Part shown: in pieces, positions 56,585 to 64,000 of the stretch | Layout: every line of letters begins with the position of its first letter | How positions within the stretch are numbered: the stretch's first letter is position 1 | Source: Mycocentrospora acerina | Lineage: Eukaryota; Ascomycota; Dothideomycetes; Pleosporales | DNA length: 64,000 bases | Assembly (NCBI GenBank): GCA_022701365.1 | Contig: JAKUHH010000080.1 | Location: 746,436-810,435, forward strand | Direction of reading: 5' to 3' | Program-made: the position numbers and the translations under genes | The notes under the pieces: model-generated | What the model was told of the DNA's origin: nothing | Seen by the model: only the letters and a program-made list of their open reading frames with translations | Database searches by the model: none

Positions 56585-57571
56585 CTTGCCAGCTGCAACA
56601 CCAAAATAACACAACAAGGAAAGACTCGCTGGTAACCAGCAGCGGCTGAGAAGAAAACGGTCGTGTCTATGTATTCATGAAGGCCAGACCGGATGACGTC
56701 GAGGAAAGAGAGAAAGGAACCTGCTCAGCAGTTATGGTAAAAAGTGCCTGAGCCTGCCAGCAGAGCGAAGGAATGAGAGAAAGAGCAAAGGCACCAAGCC
56801 CGGGATGCGGGCGTTGATGTGAGACGTCAGACAGTGTATGGGAGAACCAAGGGGCCGTACTAGTGGCGGAGGGTTTCGAAGTGGCCGTCTTTGAGGCGTC
56901 TGTCAGTTCATTCGCTTACTGGCTGGACGGGATACTTCAAGTCATAGTTGCACCCTCACAGGCCGGGCAGAAGCGGAGTTTCAATACCCTGCGAGTCGCA
57001 CACTCTCTGGGCCGCCAGAGTTGCGGATGCAAGCATGCACGTATTTCCAAAGATGGGAGCATTAACCAGCCAAGACCAACTCAAACAAACATGACCATCT
57101 GTCACTGACCTTTACTACATTGACTTGTCATTGCTGAACACTGTTAGCATTGTGGGTTCACATCCTGTCAAGATCGAGCGCTTGTCTAAACATCACGGCC
57201 AACTTCCCGTCATGCAAGCCACATTTGCCGTCCTTCAATCTACCAAACAATGCCTGCGGGCGCTTCAGTATATTTCTTGATGCACTTGGTGGTCGTGGAG
57301 AAGTTGGAGAGGCTAGGGCAAGGTTCTGATGCTCGCTGGGTTTTAGACGTCGCCGCAGATCTTCGCTTCAGCCCTATCTGAGACACTAGAAATACCCAAA
57401 TCCCTGCTTCCACTACCACTACCAGAAATAACCTAACGCAGTTATCGCATCGCAGAGCGGTAGGTGAACCAAACAGAGTGGCACAAGAAGGTTTTTCAAA
57501 GGAAATAGCACCATGTAAACGACGTCAACCAGCACGGCGTCAATTCAAACCAGCGTCATAGTCACGCACAT
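56585..57571. other. Intergenic, nothing recognised
   Basis: About 990 bases. Promoter of the seven-helix gene on the left, 3' flank of the aminotransferase on the right. Short open frames are not supported. Confidence 0.5.
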
Positions 57572-58946
57572 TCAAGCTGTCCTTGCATACTCCTCAATAT
57601 ACGAAACAAGTAGTTTCGCTCCATCAAGCGAGACCGCATTGTCTGTGATACCGTGGGTTAGCATGCTGTATGATGGCTACACCAGGCCATGGGCACCGAT
57701 GCAACGAATGAACAAATGATTCTCAAGGCCACTTACAGTTGCTAGCACGTATGCCGCCCACGCTACGATGACCCTTGAGGCCTATCAGACCCTTTTTCTC
57801 CGCACCTGCAAGGAAGGCCTTCTCTTTGTCTGCGTCTCCCCCATGGACCCTGAAGCAGATATTCATTCTGCTGCGTGCCGATTTGTCTGGAACAACGCGG
57901 TACACGTCAGAGTACTTGTCGAGTGCCCCATAGATCAGACGGGCTTTCTCGTCTGAGATTTCTTCTTGACCACCAATGCGCTTGGTGCCATACGTGTCTA
58001 CCAGCCCGCTCATGACTTGCCCAGCTACCCAGACGTCGAAGATGGGTAGTGTATTGTAGAGCGAGTTGTTCTTCGCAATAGTAGGGTAGTCTAGTACAAT
58101 AGGACCGACAGACAACCCAAGCTCTCTCAACAAGTCAGGGGAGGCTGGAGTTGAATGTGGCGGTAGAAGAGACTTTCGCAAGATCACAATGGCGATACCA
58201 GTGTTTCCGATGTTCTTTTGCGCTCCACCGAAGATGATGGCGTACTTTCGCACATCGACTTTACGTGATATGAAATTGGATGACATGTCGGCACACACTA
58301 GTGGCGCATCATCGCCCTCAAGGCTCTGGGGGAAGGACGGAAACTCGACGCCATCGACCGTTTCGTTGTCACAGAAGTACACAAAGGCGGGTCCACCACC
58401 CGACGAGCGAGGTGTGAGGCTCCACTGGTCTTCCGAGGGAATGACGCCGAACTTTCCGTCATTGGCTTTGCGCGCGTCCACTGCCACATTGACGTGTTTG
58501 GCGCCTATGAGACGAGAAGCCTCTTGCGAAGCCTTCAGTGACCAAGAGCCCGTCACAAGGTAGTCGAGCTTGAGTTCCTCATCCACCACCTTGCGCAGCC
58601 TCTTGAGCACCTCCTCCTTGTCGTCACCAACTTCTTCCGCAATCTTGGCACGTTTCTTCTCGACCCATATGGAGACGAGATTGTATACAGTCGCACTGAA
58701 CTCGCCAGTCCCGCCGCTCTGGAGGAACAGAATGTCGTAGTCGTCAGGGATATCGAGAAGGGTGGTAAGCGCCTGCTTTGTGTCGGCAAGGATCGCATTA
58801 GCTTCTGGCGAGCGATGGGAGATTTCGCAGAGACCAAGGCCTTTGTCTTGGTAGTTCAAGAGGGCTTGCGAGGCCTTCTCGAGAACCGTGGTGGGCAGCG
58901 GCGCGGGGCCAGCGCCAAAGTAATTGATATCGGAACGGTTAACCAT
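57572..58946 (-). CDS. SER1: Phosphoserine aminotransferase
   Basis: Two exons, 58946-57737 and 57642-57572, with a 94-nt intron at 57643-57736; 426 residues. The splice replaces a premature end (SNCKWP) with SNYNAVSLDGAKLLVSYIEEY, the normal C-terminus of the family, so the last exon is needed. The start is INYFGAGPAPLP, PLP is expected on the lysine in FGGAQKNIGNTG, and MSSNFISR and GGIRASN contribute to the active site. It transfers the amino group from glutamate to 3-phosphohydroxypyruvate in serine synthesis (cytosol). It is divergent from homoaconitase with 444 bp between. Confidence 0.95.
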
Positions 58947-59390
58947 TGTGAAAATTGACGGGTAGCCTTTGGATTAGTAGAGTTGAGACACGCAGAAGGT
59001 TGAAAGCAAGGACTATAAGAGAGGGTGTGAGGGGTGACTGATGGAAATTTCTATAGCTGTCGCGTCATACGAATAGATGAGTCCTACATTCCCCTTCATC
59101 CAACGCGTCCGATCTCGGGGAACCCTGCACCATGCACGTCTAGCAAATGGCCATATTATGGAGGTGACGGTATCAAGACCAATTTAATCCGTCCCCCGCG
59201 TGCCCACGCGATTGCATTACCTAGGCGGAGTGGTGTTTATGTGTGGTAATCCAATCGCAGTGCCACAAATGCCGATGACTTGAGCGAACTCGGAGGTGGA
59301 CCGGAATCCGCTTGGCAGAGACAAATTCTGGGGAATACGCATGCATTGACTGTGAACACCACGAACGTCAACAAGTGCAAATCATACAAA
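58947..59390. promoter_or_regulatory. Shared upstream region of SER1 and LYS4
   Basis: 444 bp between divergent amino-acid biosynthesis genes. TGAGTC at 59077-59082 matches the core of the Gcn4/CpcA general-control site (TGASTCA) except the last base, and TGACTG at 59036-59041 is a weaker match. Co-regulation by amino-acid starvation is an inference. Confidence 0.45.
59077..59082 (+). promoter_or_regulatory. Possible Gcn4/CpcA half-site
   Basis: TGAGTC followed by C; a 6-of-7 match to TGASTCA between SER1 and LYS4. A short word like this occurs often by chance. Confidence 0.25.
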
Positions 59391-61953
59391 ATGGCCATGT
59401 CACTACGGGCATCGCGGCTCATTGGTCGCAGACAAGCTGTCGTATGTTTCCACGCATCTGCATTGACTGTGATGAGCTGAAAAGCTAATGCAACTATAGC
59501 TTCGAGCGAGCCTTCCTCTTCGCACTGCTACGCAACTGCCTCGCCCGAGTTTTGCCCCACGCGCCTTCTGCACGACTGCACGACGACATGACGTCTCCAA
59601 TGTCTTTCATTCCCTCAAGGACGGGGCTGCTGCAAACTTCTTGTCGGCCCTCCAAGAGACGCCCAAGACTCCCCAGACCCTCACCGAGAAGATTGTGCAA
59701 CGGTATGCCGTGGGTATTGCCGAAGGCAAGGTGCTCAGGTCGGGCGACTATGTCACTCTTCAGCCCCACAAGTGCATGACACACGACAATACATGGCCTG
59801 TCGCCCTCAAGTTCATGTCAATCGGCGCCACCAAAATCAGTGATCCAACGCAAATTGTCATGACCCTCGACCACGATGTCCAGAACAAGACCGAGAAGAA
59901 CCTGAAAAAGTACAGCCAGATTGAAGAGTTTGCCCAGAAGCAGGATGTTGTTTTCTACCCTGCAGGAAGAGGCATTGGCCATCAGATCATGGTCGAAGAG
60001 GGCTACGCCTGGCCAGGGACCTTGGCAGTGGCTTCAGACAGCCACTCGAACATGTACGGCGGTATTGGATGTTTGGGAACGCCTGTGGTACGAACAGATG
60101 CCGCCAGTATCTGGGCGACGGGCAAGACTTGGTGGCAGATTCCTCCTGTCGCAAAGGTCACTTTGGCTGGCAGCATGCCTCAAGGCGTGACAGGAAAGGA
60201 CGTCATTGTGGCACTGGCTGGTTTGTTCAACAAGGATGAAGTCCTGAACCATGCCATTGAATTCACCGGGTCTGACGCAACTCTGGCCACCATTCCCGTG
60301 GATGATCGCCTTACGATTGCGAACATGACTACCGAGTGGGGTGCACTCACTGGACTTTTCCCCATTGACTCAATCCTGCACAGCTGGCTACGTGCGAGAG
60401 CCACTCTAGCAGCCATGGGCGAAGGCGATGCCAAGGACCATCATCACAAGCAATTCATTCACGAACGTATTGACAAGCTGTTCACTGCCACTGGTATCGT
60501 TGGAAAGCAAACCGGCCACATCTTCAAGCCTGCGTTGGCTGCTGACAAGGGCGCCGTTTACGCCAAGGAGCTTTTCCTCGATTTGTCAACACTGTCGCCG
60601 TATGTCGCTGGACCAAATTCTGTCAAGATCGCTACTCCGTTGATCGAACTTCAAAGCCAGAACATTCCCATCAACAAGGCATACTTGGTGTCTTGCACAA
60701 ACTCTCGAGCTTCTGACCTTGCAGCAGCTGCAAGAGTTTTCAAAGAAGCTGCTGCTGCTAATGACGGGAAGACTCCTAAGATATCGGAGAATGTCAACTT
60801 TTACATCGCTGCAGCTTCCATTCCAGAGCAGAGGGCCGCAGAAGAGTCTGGTGACTGGCAAATCCTGCTGGACGCTGGTGCGCAGCCCCTGCCTTCTGGG
60901 TGCGGACCATGTATTGGCCTCGGTACGGGTCTTCTCGAGCCTGGTGAGGTCGGTATCAGCGCTAGCAACCGCAACTTCAAGGGCCGTATGGGATCCCCAG
61001 ACGCGAAGGCATACCTCGCTAGCCCAGAAGTTGTTGCGGCAAGTGCACTGTCAGGCAAAATCTCTGGTCCTGGATGGTACGAAGCGCCCGAAGGTTACGA
61101 AGGCGTCCGTAGGGGCGAAGGCGATGGTGTTCGCGAAGAGGATCGTATGATGACTATCGAAGACATGCTTGAGAAGGCAATCAACGACGCTGAGGCTGCC
61201 ATTGGCTCCTTTGATGCCCCTCCTGCTGAGACGCAATCCGTGTCGGCACCAAGCTCTGAAGCCGAGACCCTGACTGAGATTCTCCCAGGTTTCCCGGAGA
61301 AGATCAGTGGCGAGATTGTCTTCTGCGATGCTGATAACATCAACACTGATGGTATTTATCCCGGCAAGTACACTTACCAGGACGACGTTACCCGAGAGAA
61401 GATGGCGGAGGTCTGCATGGAGAACTACGATCCTAGCTTTGGCCAGACCGCAAAGGCAGGCGACATTCTAGTATCGGGTTTCAACTTTGGTTGTGGCAGC
61501 AGTCGTGAGCAAGCCGCAACTGCAATCCTTGCCAAAGGCATCCCTCTAGTTGTCGCTGGTAGCTTCGGCAACATTTTCAGCAGGAACAGCATCAACAATG
61601 CTCTCATGGGTGTCGAGGTCCCCAAACTTGCCAATCGCCTCCGCGAAGTCTTCTCGTCTACAGGCACCTCCTCATCCCAACAGGCGATCAAGGAGCCCTC
61701 GAACAATCGCGAATCACTTGATTCACCACCCCCTGCAGCCACTGCTCAACCCGCACAAGCCAAGCAGCTGACTCGAAGGACTGGTTGGACACTGGAGTGG
61801 GATGTGCGCAGGAGTACTGTTTCTGTCCAGGAAGGGCCTAATGGTTCCAAGTGGAATATTAAGGTTGGCGAGCTTCCACCCAATGTCCAAGAGATTATTG
61901 CTCTTGGAGGTTTGGAAAACTGGGTCCGAAAGGAGATTGGTGGAACCTCATAA
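59391..61953 (+). CDS. LYS4: Homoaconitase, mitochondrial
   Basis: Two exons, 59391-59441 and 59500-61953, 834 residues. The first exon and the start of the second form a basic leader (MAMSLRASRLIGRRQAV) typical of a mitochondrial presequence, ending before TEKIVQRYAVG. The aconitase domain holds the [4Fe-4S] ligands: the cysteine in VSCTNSRASD (near residue 414) and the two in SGCGPCIGLG (near 484 and 487). A swivel domain follows, with FNFGCGSSREQAA. The end, QEIIALGGLENWVRKEI, is the homoaconitase signature, and separates it from aconitase. It converts homocitrate to homoisocitrate in the alpha-aminoadipate lysine pathway. A serine/proline-rich insert in the swivel domain (SSQQAIKEPSNN) is common in filamentous fungi. 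Confidence 0.95.
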
Positions 61954-62152
61954 AATGGCTCATGAGGGTGATGAAGTATTTTCGGAATTGTGTATACCCG
62001 TTTAGACATGTTTGCATGGGTGGCGTTTATTTTGATGATAGTGTGAAGTGCCTAAAACAAAAGTCTTATAGTTCAATGATTTGCTGTACGAGTTCAGCGC
62101 AATGTTCAGTCTTGAATTTAAGCTATAATTTGACTATATGTATTGGAAGGCG

Positions 62153-62604
62153 ATGAGCAACCAAAAAGGTCTCCCTACAAAGGAAATGCTCCAAGCCTGC
62201 CGACACCGTATCTTCCAACTACACAAAGCCGATGACGAAGCTTGTAATATCATATGTTGTTTTCTGACTCAACTATCTCAGGGCACTTTCGCAGCACGAA
62301 CGCCATCAACATAGCATTGCAAGTAAATAGCCATGGTCTCATCTGCAGACATATTCGCCAACAAAATCACCAAACTTGATTCAAATACATACATGACACT
62401 GTCGATCCTCCAATTTCAGGAGAAATGTATCCCCGTAGGACATCGTCGTCCTAGCTGTGCGTCAGCAAAGTGCAAAAGCTCGACAAGACGAAAGAAACCT
62501 ACGAAATCTTCAACATTGTTTTCAACGTATTTGAGCTTACTTACGATACTCACGCAATATCAAAACGGAGTTCAGATTCTGATCGCCAAAATGAAGAAAG
62601 CTGA
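62153..62604 (+). CDS. Possible small three-exon gene, unrecognised
   Basis: Three exons fit: 62153-62243, 62282-62322 and 62455-62604, giving 93 residues in one frame, with a clean first intron (CTGAC branch, CTCAG acceptor). The product is helical and charged (MSNQKGLPTKEMLQACRHRI; QKLDKTKETYEIFNIVFNVF). The second intron is longer and its acceptor CCTAG is weaker. Another GT...AG pair lies just downstream in a different frame, so the model may be incomplete or the gene a relic. No family recognised. Confidence 0.3.
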
Positions 62605-62919
62605 AGGAGTCTGTAAGTCATTGCCGCCCTTATATTGTATGAGGTCAGTGCTAACCTGTAACTACAAAGAAGATCTTGCGTGTCAACAAGCAGAATTACG
62701 CGTACGTATTACATGAGGGCACCATTCTGACGTGGATCATTTTCCATACGAAGCGTAATTTATATAACCTCTTCTATCTAGCTTTGTTAAAACTCGTCTA
62801 TTGGATTGACGTAATCAGAATCTGACGGTGAAACAAAGCTTCATGCTAGATTGATGAGAACCTGCACCCGTAATGCCAAAATACTTCAATATGATATGAC
62901 GGCATCTCTAAACCTACTT
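62605..62919. other. Intergenic
   Basis: About 315 bases with no supported gene; a GTAAGT...ACAAAG pair at about 62613-62670 hints at an unresolved transcript. Confidence 0.4.
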
Positions 62920-64000
62920 TTACACTCCATCGTTGAACCCATATACCTTATCCCAACGCTTGTCCCAAGGCTTGCTCGAATCAACAAACCGTAAGTCTGT
63001 GCCTAATCTGATGGCTGAATCAAAGTTGATAGTAGATGCATGGATCTGAATATCGTTAGTAGATATTGTACTCGATCATTGCCACAATGCATACCGTGAA
63101 AGGAGTGTGTAGCACCACATCCCCAGCTTCATAATTTGTAACTAGCCATCTACGTTTAAATGTGTCAGAATATTCTCTCGGCCCGTTAGCCAACAAGCCG
63201 TTCGACTGCATGTTCTGGTTGAAAGCGTTTCTCTTCTCCGTTTCACTGAGACCACTTTCGCGTGCCTTTTGTGAGAAGTCTTCTTCGATGTCTCGGCCAA
63301 GCGTGTGTCCTTGGAAGCATGTCAGATGTGAACAACGCCATAATACGGTAAGATCTTACCATTCTCTAGGTAGATCAGACCTCCACCGGTCAAGCTTATA
63401 TCACCTATTGGTACCCACGCTGTAATACTTGTTGGTTCACCGTACCGTAGGAAAATTTGATCATAATGAACACCGATTGCGTTGTTACCAGGCGTATTAT
63501 TTCGCAGCAGTGACCTTTTGACAGCTAGTGTGTTACCATCCCAACCTGAGATTTTTGCAATGAAATCTCTTAGCACTGGGTGTTTGGCAAACCCTTCCTT
63601 GTACCATTCTGCATAATGTGCCTCGAGAGCTAGATCGACAAATTTCTCGGCTGTAGATGGTCCGGGTTTGCCGTTGGACTCTGCTGCACCAGACCCAAAC
63701 CCAGGGAAATCTGCTGGGTCTTTCTCACAGTCAAAAATGCCATCAACTGGTTGAGTTCCTGGTTTCAATACTCCAGTCGGAGCGAGCATTGAGAAATATT
63801 GTTCGCGGGCTTTGAGAACATCATGTCTGGGTAAAAGACCCTTGAGGAATACGTATCCGTCCTCATTGTAACGACGTCGCAGCTCGTCAATAGGCATAAC
63901 TGGTGACGACTCTTTCAGCTTTCCAACCTGGTCTGGCCGTAACACACCATCATTCACATATAGCTTTTGGCCATCGACGCTTGGTGCTTCTCGCTCTGAA
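62920..64000 (-). CDS. Phytanoyl-CoA dioxygenase family protein, 5' end outside window
   Basis: Three exons are visible: 64000 (open) to 63360, 63309-63095 and 63045-62920, ending in TAA at 62920-62922; about 327 residues seen and the N-terminus missing beyond base 64000. The frame already runs open at the edge (EAPSVDGQKLYVNDGVL). The iron-binding H-x-D is HYD in IGVHYDQIFLRYG, followed by SITAWVPIGDIS, and the distal histidine is in HTPFTIHASTIN, formed across the last intron; the arginine in SAIRLGTDLRF should bind 2-oxoglutarate. These non-haem Fe(II) enzymes hydroxylate acyl or secondary-metabolite substrates. All visible residues for activity are intact. Substrate unknown. Confidence 0.88.

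Noticed and set aside
1..64000. CRISPR arrays, tRNA genes, prophage or plasmid features
   Set aside because: None seen; no spaced identical repeats, no tRNA cloverleaf with a B-box, and the gene structure is eukaryotic.

Overview
The window looks like nuclear chromosomal DNA from a filamentous ascomycete, most likely a Dothideomycete of the Pleosporales type. The reasons are a 375-residue actin split by five short introns, many introns of about 45-60 nt with CTAAC or CTGAC branch sites, a SepA/Bni1-type formin, Zn2Cys6 and fungal CCCH proteins, and homoaconitase of the fungal lysine route. Gene models below are spliced by eye from reading frame, splice consensus and family conservation.

Layout. 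0-12 kb holds the 3' end of an iron-dependent alcohol dehydrogenase or maleylacetate reductase, a large formin (minus strand), ribosomal protein eS7 and a glutathione transferase. About 12.7-24.2 kb is AT-richer, gene-poor accessory-like sequence: a CCCH zinc-finger gene whose first two exons are duplicated next to a single N, a decayed gene, an assembly gap bordered by poly-C, a U2 spliceosomal RNA gene, a Zn2Cys6 regulator and a short-chain dehydrogenase. From 24.2 kb housekeeping genes dominate: RBR ubiquitin ligase (ITT1-like), dolichyldiphosphatase (CAX4), aquaporin, a small secreted protein with a GPI-like tail, a HemK-type methyltransferase, DEAH helicase ECM16, proteasome chaperone PAC3/POC3, FES1, actin, an MFS transporter, AIM32, mitochondrial leucyl-tRNA synthetase, an L-type amino-acid transporter, a seven-helix membrane protein, phosphoserine aminotransferase, homoaconitase, and a phytanoyl-CoA-dioxygenase-like gene running off the right edge.

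Functional grouping. Two head-to-head pairs probably share promoters and join related functions: ITT1/CAX4 (349 bp apart) and SER1/LYS4 (444 bp apart, both amino-acid biosynthesis). ECM16/PAC3 is a third (178 bp). Ribosome and translation genes recur (eS7, ECM16, MTQ1-like, LeuRS, ITT1-like). Simple repeats are dense at 51.9-54.2 kb and minisatellites occur at 7.2, 8.9, 44.0 and 49.4 kb.

I saw no convincing new defence or mobile system, no CRISPR array, no tRNA and no intact transposon. The most useful unexpected items are the U2 snRNA gene in the gene-poor stretch, the duplicated exons beside the N, the decayed gene with C-to-T-type stops, the minisatellite containing an inverted copy, and the uncharacterised seven-helix protein with a roughly 400-residue tail.
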